Shown piece after piece: positions 7,494 to 14,349 of a DNA stretch of 15,497 bases. Source of the stretch: Deltaproteobacteria bacterium RIFOXYA12_FULL_61_11. GTDB lineage: Bacteria; Bdellovibrionota_F; JAHFAK01; YA12-FULL-61-11. Location: positions 1 to 15,497 of the forward strand of contig MGSU01000061.1 of the NCBI GenBank assembly GCA_001799195.1. The letters run 5' to 3'. How positions within the stretch are numbered: the first letter of the stretch is position 1; every line of letters begins with the position of its first letter. A program made the position numbers and the translations under genes. The notes beneath the pieces are model-generated. The model was not told the origin of the DNA. It searched no databases and saw only the letters and a list, made by a program, of their open reading frames with translations.

Positions 7494-7518
7494 CACTCCT
7501 CAACAAGACCTCTGTCTT
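7489..7518. other. Two abutting short hairpins between convergent genes
   Basis: GTTGA (7489-7493) pairs with TCAAC (7500-7504), and directly next to it AAGAC (7505-7509) pairs with GTCTT (7514-7518). They cover the stop codon of the GT2 gene and end just before the stop of the epimerase remnant on the other strand. There is no T run. A weak two-way transcription end or an insertion scar are possible. Confidence 0.3.
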
Positions 7519-7590
7519 CTAGTAGCCCCAGCTCTCGATGAGATGAGATCCAATGAAACCAGCACCGCCCGTGACCAGGACGGTTGTCAT
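7519..7590 (-). pseudogene. 5' remnant of an NDP-sugar epimerase/dehydratase (extended SDR)
   Basis: Read on the minus strand, ATG at 7590 opens a 23-codon frame beginning M-T-T and continuing VLVTGGAGFIGSHLIE, then a short unrelated tail and TAG at 7521-7519. TGGAGFIGSHL is the textbook first strand and glycine-rich NAD(P)-binding loop of GalE/WcaG-type sugar-nucleotide epimerases and dehydratases, which are normally over 300 residues long. Nothing further of such a protein is visible in any frame beyond the stop. The start is one base after the stop of the GT4 gene and has GAGGA in that gene's 3' end as SD, so it was once the next gene in the ada-GT4 operon. The rest seems to have been lost where the plus-strand wzz operon now ends. 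The fragment cannot be an active enzyme. Confidence 0.75.
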
Positions 7591-7591
7591 G

Positions 7592-8716
7592 TCAATCGTC
7601 CTCCACGAGAAATCCCCTCAACTCGGTATAGAGTGTAAGCCAATCCAACCGCTCGGCTCCTCGACGACACTGCAAGGATAGCAGGTCCCACTGTCGTTCA
7701 TTGACCAGCAGGGCGTCGATAGCTGCCGCAAGGTGATGGGCCCCGGGCTGACACACCATTCCACAACCATACTCATGGACAACGGCCACTGTACCATTGT
7801 CAGGGTGGTCGGTAGTTATCGTGGGAATGCCATACGCCATACATTCGGCAACGGTTCTGGGGAAGCCTTCTCGTTCGCTCGGCAACAGGTGGAGAGAGGA
7901 TTTTGCAAGCAGCTGATGCTTCTCCTGTTCATCGACCTGCCCGGGGAGATGCAGCCATGGACGCCCCTGCTGATAGTGAGAGCGGAGTGAATCCAAGAGG
8001 GGTCCTGTTCCAGCGATGGTCAGTTCCAGGTCCCTCTTCCCGCGCTTACGCAGGAGATCAACGGCCTCGATGGCCATTTCAGGATGCTTATGTGCCGAAA
8101 GACGACCGAGAAAGAGCAATGCTCGGCGGTTCTTCATGGAGGGTCGGTATTTTGTCAGATCAAGACCACTCACCATTGTCCTGATATTCTCGGCATCAAT
8201 CCCGTACGTGCCGATCAGAAGATCACGCAAGGCAGAACTCACACAGAGATGCTGCTGCGTGGATTTCGCCATGGCAAGTTGAAGAGCATGCCACACTTTA
8301 CCGCTCCTCAATTCGCACCAATCGAGGCAGGTGGGAGCAGTTAATGATCGGCCGAACAACAACTGAGGCAATACCGGCCATTGATTGAAAAGCACAAGAT
8401 CCTGAGAAGACAACTTGCGTAAACGTCGCCCAAGAAGAAGAGTGAATGCAATTATAATCAAAGGATTGCGCGGCATTCCAAGGGACCGCCGCCGATAGGT
8501 AGGGGCTTTTAGTACGCGATGGATGGACATACCTTCGATTATTTCTTCAGCAGGCAGGTCTCCACGATGATCTATTGTATAGATGTCGACAGCATGACCT
8601 TTCGACTTGAGCATTCTGCCGAATTCAAAATAGCGGATTTCCTGCCCGCCCAAACTGGGGGGGAACAATTCGGTGATGATATGAAAATGGACCTTGTCGA
8701 TCAACTGATCGCCCAC
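7592..8716 (-). CDS. Family 4 glycosyltransferase (GT-B fold)
   Basis: This 374-residue enzyme probably uses a nucleotide sugar to extend a lipid-linked glycan at the inner membrane. Seen: N-terminal FHIITELFPPSLGGQEIRYFEFGRMLKSKGH (about 11-41), the usual acceptor-domain opening of GT4 proteins; the linker VSGLDLTKYRP; LLFLGRLSAHKHPEMAIEA (200-218) starting the donor domain; LTIAGTGP; and the EX7E motif from E283 to E291 in REGFPRTVAECMAYGIPTI. The start is uncertain: GTG at 8716 overlaps adenosine deaminase by 16 bases, while TTG at 8704 overlaps its TGA stop (TTGA) and has AGGAG 11 bases upstream. Either way translation is coupled to the deaminase gene. The epimerase remnant follows one base after the stop. 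Pairing with a purine enzyme is odd and suggests rearrangement. Confidence 0.92.
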   Translation of the reverse strand: MGDQLIDKVHFHIITELFPPSLGGQEIRYFEFGRMLKSKGHAVDIYTIDHRGDLPAEEIIEGMSIHRVLKAPTYRRRSLGMPRNPLIIIAFTLLLGRRLRKLSSQDLVLFNQWPVLPQLLFGRSLTAPTCLDWCELRSGKVWHALQLAMAKSTQQHLCVSSALRDLLIGTYGIDAENIRTMVSGLDLTKYRPSMKNRRALLFLGRLSAHKHPEMAIEAVDLLRKRGKRDLELTIAGTGPLLDSLRSHYQQGRPWLHLPGQVDEQEKHQLLAKSSLHLLPSEREGFPRTVAECMAYGIPTITTDHPDNGTVAVVHEYGCGMVCQPGAHHLAAAIDALLVNERQWDLLSLQCRRGAERLDWLTLYTELRGFLVEDD

Positions 8717-9909
8717 TCCTGTTCCACTTTTTCGTAGTAGTCGATAATCGAGTGGACGTAATCACGTTTTTGAAGGTAAGTCCCTGGGAAGAAGCTGCGT
8801 TTGAAACCATAGATGATGCAATGTCGGAGCTGCCGTGGGTTGATGTCGAAGTTCTTGAGTGCGAGTCGGATCTCCTCGGTGACCGTGGTCCTGCTGACGG
8901 TGCGGTTGTCCGTGCAGAACGTCGTGCTGAGTTTTGCCTTGAGCATCTTGCCGAAGGTGTGCTCGGCTATGGACTTGACCTGGGGCATGGTCTGGAGATT
9001 GCTCGTCAGGCACACCTCGATGGTTACCCTCCTGTCGGCGATGTACTGAGCCAACCCCTTGATATAGGCCTCTTTTTGCTTTGCATCGAATTTCTTACTG
9101 GTAATCATACGCTTGTCGAAGAGGTGGTAGCCGTGGCCGATGCGATCGGCATAGAGGTCGGTGATGGCCTGGAAAATGGACTCCGGTCCATAGGCTTCTC
9201 CCGCGTGAACCGTTTTTTTCAGGAAATGCTTGTGAGCGTAATGATAGGCCTCGGTGTAATACTCGGCAGGATGGCCTGCCTCCGCACCGGCCAGGTCGAA
9301 GCCCACAATCGGCAGCCCCAATTCGTCCCGCGCCTTGACGGCGGCCTGGACCAATTCCAAGGCGGCAAGGGAGAAGACCCTGTCTTGAGGACTATAGCGA
9401 TGGGAATCGAGGAAGCGGTCGAAATAGGTGCTCAAACCCCTACCGAAGGCTCGCATGGCACAGATGATAATACCGTAGTAAAAGGGAGGTTCTTTTCCGC
9501 TCTTGACCTCGCGGCGGGAATTGAACTCAGTGGTCGCTTTCTCGAGCCCTTTGTTGACGGCGAGCATGACATGCTCGAAATCGAGGTTGTCATTCATGTG
9601 GAACTGAGGAGCGAAGCGGACCTCGACATACCGAACTCCCTCCTCGACATTGTCCATGACGAACTCGTAACCGATCCGTTCGAGAGCTTCGTCGTCCTGC
9701 ATGATGGCGATCGTGTACCGGAAGCCCTCGAGGTAATCGAGCAGGTCGCGGTACCGTTCCTTGTAGACGAGCTCCATCATTCCCGCTTCGGTATAGGAAG
9801 GCAGCGCCAATTTGCGTTCTTTGGACAATTCGATGATGGTCGGTATGCGCACCGAACCATCGAGATGGACGTGGAGATCGGTCTTGGGCAATTTCTTGAT
9901 GAAGTCCAT
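8701..9909 (-). CDS. add: Adenosine deaminase
   Basis: The protein (402 residues) is a zinc-dependent TIM-barrel enzyme that hydrolyses adenosine (and deoxyadenosine) to inosine and ammonia in the cytosol. Seen: metal ligands H13 and H15 in TDLHVHLDGS, the substrate loop FDLAGAEAGHP (204-213), metal/catalytic H235 and E238 in VHAGEAYGPESI, H259 in DRIGHGYHL, and metal ligand D334 in CTDNRTVSRT. The residue after D334 is Asn rather than the second Asp of the E. coli and mammalian enzymes (TDD); TDNR forms are known in other bacterial deaminases. It is longer than the common 330-350 residues, with extra sequence near 130-145 and 265-285. The ATG has GAGGTG upstream. It is the first gene of an operon with the GT4 gene. 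An adenine or aminodeoxyfutalosine deaminase role within the superfamily cannot be excluded. Confidence 0.88.
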   Translation of the reverse strand: MDFIKKLPKTDLHVHLDGSVRIPTIIELSKERKLALPSYTEAGMMELVYKERYRDLLDYLEGFRYTIAIMQDDEALERIGYEFVMDNVEEGVRYVEVRFAPQFHMNDNLDFEHVMLAVNKGLEKATTEFNSRREVKSGKEPPFYYGIIICAMRAFGRGLSTYFDRFLDSHRYSPQDRVFSLAALELVQAAVKARDELGLPIVGFDLAGAEAGHPAEYYTEAYHYAHKHFLKKTVHAGEAYGPESIFQAITDLYADRIGHGYHLFDKRMITSKKFDAKQKEAYIKGLAQYIADRRVTIEVCLTSNLQTMPQVKSIAEHTFGKMLKAKLSTTFCTDNRTVSRTTVTEEIRLALKNFDINPRQLRHCIIYGFKRSFFPGTYLQKRDYVHSIIDYYEKVEQEWAIS

Positions 9910-9981
9910 GACGTGGTCACCTCAAGGGTGGATATTCTTCCCGTACGCAGCGCTCTTGGAAACGAGCATCCGAGCGGACCG

Positions 9982-10010
9982 ATAGTAGCAATCCGGTAAA
10001 GGGTATGCAA
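9982..10010 (-). promoter_or_regulatory. Candidate promoter of the adenosine deaminase operon
   Basis: On the minus strand TTGCAT (10010-10005) is followed after exactly 17 bases by TACTAT (9987-9982; four of six to the -10 consensus). Transcription would start near 9975, about 65 bases before the deaminase ATG at 9909. The -35 is weak. The region 9910-10045 otherwise separates the kinase gene from the deaminase gene on the same strand, and no terminator is visible in it. Confidence 0.4.
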
Positions 10011-10045
10011 CCTCGTTGGGACCCATGCGCGGTAAGAGCACCTCG

Positions 10046-11794
10046 TCAGATCGTTGAAGAGCCCCCGGACCGGGGCGGGAGAAACAGCGTATCGGCCTCG
10101 TCGGGGAGAACTCGGGTTTCGTCGCTATAGATGGGCAACGTGATGGTCACCGAGGTTCCCCGGCCTTCCTCGCTCGCGAGCTCGATGTTCCCTCGATGTT
10201 CTTGGATGATCGCATAGGCAATACTCAAGCCTAGCCCTGCCCCTTTTCCGGGCGCCCGGGTGGTGAAGAAGGGATCGAAGACGCGGTCGAGGTGGGCCGC
10301 GGGGATACCATGCCCGTCATCACTGATGATGACACAACAAGAGTCTGACCTCTTCCGAGTCACAACCCGGATAGTCCCTGCTTGCCCGATTGCCTGGATG
10401 GCATTGAGCAAGACATTCATGAACACTTGATTGAGCTGCCCCGGTCTGCACCAGGTGGTCGGTCGGTCGAGGTACTCGCGTCTCACCTCGATGCGATCTC
10501 CGAGCATGGGTTCGAGCAGGTTCAGGGCACTATCCAGACCCTCGCAGAGCTCGCACTCCTGGACCTCTGCCTCATCCAGGCGAGAAAAACTGCGCAAGCG
10601 AGCCTGAATTTCCTTGATCCGTTGAGCCCCAGATCCAATACCGTCGAGCACTCTGGGCAGATCGGCGACCAGGAAATCGAAATCCATGGCTCGTTTCTGG
10701 CAGACAACCCCTTCTCCGTCCTTGCGCTCGTACAATTCGAGTAGCTGGAGAAGATGCTCGAACTGTTCCTTGAGATGCTCGATATTGCCGTAAACGAAGG
10801 TCACCGGATTATTCAGTTCATGCGCCAATCCGCCAACCAATTGCCCCAGGGAAGCCATTTTTTCGGAACGCACCAGCATGACCTGGGTCTTGCGTAGGTC
10901 GCGTAGGGCTGTGTCGAGTTGTTCGTTCTTCTGCTCGAGTTGCTCGGTACGGCGTTGGACCAACTCTTCGAGGTGCTGCTGATGCTGTTCGAGCTCGCGC
11001 CGATACTCGCCAAGACGGACGACCATGACGGCAAAAGCCTGGCCAAGGGAGCGGATCTCCGCACTGCCGCGCGGAACAATGTCGATGGCGAGCTCATCCG
11101 CGCTGAGTCGCCTTGTTGCCTGCTCGAGCTGTTGTAATGGTTCGATGATCGTCCTCTTCACCAGAAGACCGAGAATACCCAAGAGCAAGAGGATGACCCC
11201 GGCAACAATCGAAGAGTCGACGATGAACTGACGGTCGACTTGACGTACGACTTGTTCGAGATACTCCTCGATCTGGCGTCCGAACTCGAGTCCCTCCCGC
11301 CTCGAGGTGACCACGAGGAAGGACCCTATGAAGTTCGACCCGAGGTGGACCGGAACTACGATCTCCAACAGGTCGTCACGATATCGCAGCTCGGGCTGAT
11401 CCCCAGGCCCGGCGGGCAGTCGGTCGGGTGGGGCAGCATCAGCAGAGGAGTCTCGATAGAGCAGGGTGCCGTCCGGAGCGAACACCATCAGGGTTTCGAG
11501 CACGGGAAAGAGCCGTCGAAGCTCGACCGCGCGCACCGCTAGATCCTGCCGATCGCGACGACTGAGAGCTTCGACCACGTGCGTTCGCACCGCACCTGAT
11601 ATAATTTCAGCAAGTTGCCGGTCGCGCTTGTTCATGGAATTGCTATAGAGCATCGAGGAGAGATCGGCCAACTTGCCGTATTCCCGGCGAGCGTGCAGGG
11701 AGAGGAAGGTGAGGAGGCTCAGGGCTGCGAAGGCCACCAAGAGGACGGGTAGCACGATGAATCGTGAGAAGAGGCCGAAACGCAGGTTCCTCAT
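10046..11794 (-). CDS. Membrane sensor histidine kinase (HAMP, coiled coil, HisKA, HATPase)
   Basis: This 582-residue inner-membrane kinase probably senses a periplasmic signal and phosphorylates an unknown regulator. Seen in order: helix 1 (about 9-33); a periplasmic domain (about 35-190) with a PAS/Cache-like end (LMVFAPDGTLLYRD, LEIVVPVHLGSNFIGSFLVV); helix 2 (about 194-213); a HAMP domain beginning KRTIIEPLQQLEQ; a long coiled coil (about 262-310); phospho-acceptor H325 in GGLAHELNNP; and an ATPase domain with N box (NVLLNAIQA, N464), G1 (SDDGHGI, 491-497), F box (DPFFTT) and G2 (GKGAGLGLS, 516-524). The HELNNP form is typical of orphan NtrB/cache-type kinases. No response regulator gene is next to it; the single receiver protein at 3547-3897 is one possible partner, unproven. 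The SD before ATG 11794 is weak. Confidence 0.93.
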   Translation of the reverse strand: MRNLRFGLFSRFIVLPVLLVAFAALSLLTFLSLHARREYGKLADLSSMLYSNSMNKRDRQLAEIISGAVRTHVVEALSRRDRQDLAVRAVELRRLFPVLETLMVFAPDGTLLYRDSSADAAPPDRLPAGPGDQPELRYRDDLLEIVVPVHLGSNFIGSFLVVTSRREGLEFGRQIEEYLEQVVRQVDRQFIVDSSIVAGVILLLLGILGLLVKRTIIEPLQQLEQATRRLSADELAIDIVPRGSAEIRSLGQAFAVMVVRLGEYRRELEQHQQHLEELVQRRTEQLEQKNEQLDTALRDLRKTQVMLVRSEKMASLGQLVGGLAHELNNPVTFVYGNIEHLKEQFEHLLQLLELYERKDGEGVVCQKRAMDFDFLVADLPRVLDGIGSGAQRIKEIQARLRSFSRLDEAEVQECELCEGLDSALNLLEPMLGDRIEVRREYLDRPTTWCRPGQLNQVFMNVLLNAIQAIGQAGTIRVVTRKRSDSCCVIISDDGHGIPAAHLDRVFDPFFTTRAPGKGAGLGLSIAYAIIQEHRGNIELASEEGRGTSVTITLPIYSDETRVLPDEADTLFLPPRSGGSSTI

Positions 11795-11898
11795 GGCGCA
11801 GCCGTGCAGCAGTCAGCATCGGGCCCCACCCAGCGGCAAGGCCAAGAACGAGGACTAGCACAGCAGTGCATTCTGGACAAGCACAACGATGTTGCTGC

Positions 11899-11927
11899 TT
11901 GCTCCGCGGCCAAGGCACGACTAGAAT
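11899..11927 (+). promoter_or_regulatory. Candidate promoter of the PfkB-family kinase gene
   Basis: TTGCTC (11899-11904) and TAGAAT (11922-11927; five of six to the -10 consensus) are 17 bases apart. Transcription would start near 11934, giving a leader of about 43 bases. Just upstream, AAGCA-CAAC (11880s) can pair with GTTG-C-TGCTT ending at 11900, so an imperfect inverted repeat overlaps the -35 and could be an operator. The opposite strand, which should carry the kinase promoter, shows no clear hexamers. Confidence 0.45.
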
Positions 11928-11940
11928 GCGCTCTGCTGGA

Positions 11941-11955
11941 GGCGAGAAAATCGCC
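11941..11955 (+). other. Small hairpin in the leader of the PfkB-family kinase gene
   Basis: GGCGA (11941-11945) and TCGCC (11951-11955) pair around the loop GAAAA. It ends eight bases before the SD TAGGAGG (11964-11970) and leaves it free. Confidence 0.35.
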
Positions 11956-11976
11956 GTTCATGGTAGGAGGTACTGC

Positions 11977-12969
11977 GTGAGCCCAAAGGATCTTGATGTG
12001 GTTGGTATTGAGAATGCCCTCGTCGACATCATCATTGATGCCGACGAGCATGATCTTCTTCAACTCGGTTACCAGAAAGGAGTGATGCATCTGGTCGAGG
12101 AAGAGGAACAAGCTCGTTTACTGCAGTACCTCGCGGGTCGCGACCTCGGGATCGAAGTCGGTGGCGCCGGACCGAACATCATCCGCCTAGTCGCCTCGCT
12201 CGGCGCCCGGACCTGCCTCGCTGGAATGGTCGCAGACGATGACTTCGGACGCCACTTCCGTCAGCGACTGGCCGCTCTCGGCATCATGGATCGCATCGCC
12301 ACTACGACCTGCGCACGTACTGGGACCTCCGTCATCCTTGTCACCGGTGATGCCGAACGGACCATGCACACGCACCTCGGCGCCTGTCGTCACTTCGCTC
12401 CTTCCTACATTCCCCATCCCGAGATCGCGCGAGCACACTACTTCGTCATCACCGGCTACCAGTGGGATACCGACAATCAAATCGCAGCGGCCGGCCAAGC
12501 CCTCCAAGCAGCCAAAGCGGCAGGAGCCAAGGTGGTCTTCGATGTTGCAGATCCTTTTTGCATAGCCAGACACAGGCAAGCCTTCCTTGATCTCATGACC
12601 GAGGCGAAGATCGACATACTCTTCGCCAACCAAGAGGAGGCGAAAGCCCTGGTAGGAGCCGAACCCGAGCAAGCGATCGCCGAACTCGCTTCCAAGGTCG
12701 AGGTGGCGATTATCAAGCTCGGAGCCGCAGGTGCCCTAGTTCAATCAGGAAAGACGCGCCACCATGTTGCGAGCCGCAAGGTGGCGGTCAGGGATACCAC
12801 CGCTGCCGGCGACATGTTTGCCGGCGGTTTCCTGTACGGTCTCTTGCAAGGTTTCGACCTCCCTCGCTGCGGAGCCTTAGCTGCACGCTGCGCCGAGGTA
12901 GTCATCCAGAGGATCGGAGCAACGCTCCCCGAGGACCTTCGCGTCCAGGTCGGACTCGATCAAGGTTGA
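11977..12969 (+). CDS. PfkB-family carbohydrate kinase, adenosine-kinase-like
   Basis: This 330-residue ribokinase-fold enzyme phosphorylates a sugar or nucleoside with ATP. Seen: the N-terminal DVVGIENALVDIIIDADEHDL, a beginning common in adenosine-kinase-like members; the substrate-side glycine motif GGAGPN (62-67); ANQEEAKAL (217-225), the usual 'N..E...L' element; and the family signature DTTAAGDMFAGGFLYGLL (273-290) with the catalytic base D279 and the anion hole. The GTG start at 11977 is chosen because TAGGAGG lies six bases before it; the frame is open to 11764, but that part is arginine-rich and overlaps the divergent kinase gene. Presence of an adenosine deaminase gene 2 kb away supports a nucleoside salvage role, but ribose, fructose or other substrates remain possible. 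Its last ten bases overlap the convergent radical SAM gene. Confidence 0.87.
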   Translation: MSPKDLDVVGIENALVDIIIDADEHDLLQLGYQKGVMHLVEEEEQARLLQYLAGRDLGIEVGGAGPNIIRLVASLGARTCLAGMVADDDFGRHFRQRLAALGIMDRIATTTCARTGTSVILVTGDAERTMHTHLGACRHFAPSYIPHPEIARAHYFVITGYQWDTDNQIAAAGQALQAAKAAGAKVVFDVADPFCIARHRQAFLDLMTEAKIDILFANQEEAKALVGAEPEQAIAELASKVEVAIIKLGAAGALVQSGKTRHHVASRKVAVRDTTAAGDMFAGGFLYGLLQGFDLPRCGALAARCAEVVIQRIGATLPEDLRVQVGLDQG

Positions 12970-13985
12970 CGACGGCCCAGTACCATGTTCACCGCCTGGC
13001 GGAAACGTGGGCCGAGTTCTGCGGCCACGAAGCGCGTGGGCGAAGTGATGAAAACCGAATTGTTCACCGCGCAATAAATACCGCAATGCGGTTCGCAGCC
13101 TTTCCGTCCGGCATACCCATGAAGATCTGCTGTTGAGACCTGCAGGATATCGAGGTCGGTGGGACGATGACTACATAGCCAGAATTTACCATCTCCTGAA
13201 ACGAAGAAAATCTTGTAACCGGCCAAACAGGTCCAGTCGAAGCGTCCGCGGCCGAGAATGGCGGCCTGGAAATCCAGGATCGTCGAGGTCGCATGAATGG
13301 AACGCCCGACAGCCTTCAACCGACGCTGCTCCTCGATCAAAGCGAACAGGTCCTCTTGTTCGGCTGATGTGGTCCGGAAACATTGACCGGGATCGGCATG
13401 CATGACCCGCAGTTCGACATGGATATTCCGTGCCACAGCCCATTCTAGGATGGCGCGAGCGTCTCCCACAGTGTCGGCACACATCACCGTGGTGAGGTGG
13501 AACTTGAAAGGGGCCTTGTTCAGCAGGTCGATGCGGTCCTCGACGAGGGAAAGGGCCTTGCGGGACACGGCCGACGGGGTCAAACGATCGACCGAGAGTT
13601 GCAGCCCGTTCAGACCGGCCCCGGCCAATTCATCAATCTTTGCGGCGGTGAGCAGGTGACCATTGGTCGAGATCGAGGTATTCGCGCCCCGCTGGCGAGC
13701 ATGCCGTATCAGGGGACCCAGTTCAGGGTGGAGCAAGGGTTCTCCACCCACGAAGGCGATCTTGCTGACCCCCAGGTCCAGGACCTTGTCCACGCGCTGG
13801 CGCAATTGCTCGAAGGTGGGCATCGGCTTCCGGTTGTCATACTCATGACAATACCCGCAGGCGAGGTTGCATCGGTCGGTCACGTACAAACTACAGTGCA
13901 TCGGTCTTCGATCGATCGTACGCAGCAGGGGGGTTAACCACGCATGATCTCGGTAGTCTTTGATAACTCTCGAAAAAAGCTTCAT
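12960..13985 (-). CDS. Radical SAM protein with C-terminal SPASM-like cysteine cluster
   Basis: This 341-residue enzyme probably uses a [4Fe-4S] cluster and S-adenosylmethionine for radical chemistry; the substrate is unknown. Seen: the CX3CX2C motif CNLACGYC (C39, C43, C46), the SAM-binding FVGGEPLLHPEL (78-89), STNG (106-109) and LQLSVDRL (128-135). The C-terminal part holds C253, C271, C297, C301 and C305 (TCLAGYKIFF, WLCSH, GCEPHCGIYC), a spacing that resembles SPASM/twitch domains binding auxiliary clusters. I chose ATG 13985 because GGAG lies seven bases before it; the frame runs up to 14132 but the extra 49 residues are not protein-like. Radical SAM/SPASM enzymes modify peptides, proteins or small cofactors. 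No known partner gene is adjacent, so no function is assigned. Confidence 0.88.
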   Translation of the reverse strand: MKLFSRVIKDYRDHAWLTPLLRTIDRRPMHCSLYVTDRCNLACGYCHEYDNRKPMPTFEQLRQRVDKVLDLGVSKIAFVGGEPLLHPELGPLIRHARQRGANTSISTNGHLLTAAKIDELAGAGLNGLQLSVDRLTPSAVSRKALSLVEDRIDLLNKAPFKFHLTTVMCADTVGDARAILEWAVARNIHVELRVMHADPGQCFRTTSAEQEDLFALIEEQRRLKAVGRSIHATSTILDFQAAILGRGRFDWTCLAGYKIFFVSGDGKFWLCSHRPTDLDILQVSTADLHGYAGRKGCEPHCGIYCAVNNSVFITSPTRFVAAELGPRFRQAVNMVLGRRQP

Positions 13986-14037
13986 CTTGCATCTCCATGA
14001 GGCAATTGAAGAGAACCTCCTCGCTGCTCCTTCACCC

Positions 14038-14109
14038 CTAGACCTGGAAAGAAGGCGAAGACGTGGTGGACGTGCTGCGCTGTTTCGCCTGAGGTGGTCG
14101 TTGGGACAT
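14038..14109 (-). CDS. Possible 23-codon small ORF in the radical SAM leader
   Basis: On the minus strand an ATG at 14109 has GGAG five bases upstream and opens 23 codons ending with TAG at 14040-14038, 52 bases before the radical SAM ATG. The peptide begins MSQRPPQAKQ and continues Ser/Thr-rich, without cysteine or membrane segment. It could be a leader peptide, a very small substrate peptide of the radical SAM enzyme, or chance. Only the good SD and the position speak for it. Confidence 0.15.
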   Translation of the reverse strand: MSQRPPQAKQRSTSTTSSPSFQV

Positions 14110-14140
14110 GCGTACTCCGGGGAGGACGGCAAAGAACCAT

Positions 14141-14169
14141 TACATAGCGACCGCGAGGGGTCTTGGCAA
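14141..14169 (-). promoter_or_regulatory. Candidate promoter of the radical SAM gene
   Basis: On the minus strand TTGCCA (14169-14164; five of six to the -35) is followed after 17 bases by TATGTA (14146-14141), which extends to TATGTAAT; TGTAAT with a 19-base gap would match the -10 better. Transcription would start near 14134, leaving a leader of about 150 bases that contains the possible small ORF. Confidence 0.4.
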
Positions 14170-14315
14170 CTATCTCCCGGCCTCGCCCGAGGATCACACT
14201 CCGTCCATTGCGAACAGGTTTTGACCGCACGTACCCTGTACGGTTGAACGCCCTAAAATATTTCAACTTTCGGTGATCAAAGTATTTTATTTTCTTCCTA
14301 CACTGTAAATTCCGC

Positions 14316-14344
14316 TTGACAGCTTCGGGGAGCCCTGTTAGAAG
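14316..14344 (+). promoter_or_regulatory. Strong sigma70-type promoter of the predicted small RNA
   Basis: TTGACA (14316-14321) is a perfect -35. After 17 bases TAGAAG (14339-14344) matches the -10 at four of six positions. The 60 bases upstream are AT-rich (TTTTATTTTC and similar tracts), fitting an UP element. The GC-rich spacer/discriminator end (GCGGCC after the -10) recalls stable-RNA or stringently controlled promoters. Predicted start near 14350. Confidence 0.6.
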
Positions 14345-14349
14345 CGGCC

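Noticed and set aside
4020-7525. CTAGTAG direct repeats at 4020-4026 and 7519-7525 as target-site duplication around the wzz block
   Set aside because: A seven-base match between two such regions is expected about once by chance, and no transposase or terminal inverted repeats accompany it.
8752-9999. 415-codon plus-strand frame opposite adenosine deaminase
   Set aside because: It is the mirror of a gene with all deaminase motifs; its own translation matches no fold signature.
11764-11976. N-terminal extension of the PfkB-family kinase
   Set aside because: The added residues are arginine-rich and not family-like and would overlap the divergent kinase gene; TAGGAGG before GTG 11977 decides the start.
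13986-14132. 49-residue extension of the radical SAM protein
   Set aside because: No similarity to the family, no good SD; ATG 13985 has GGAG at seven bases.
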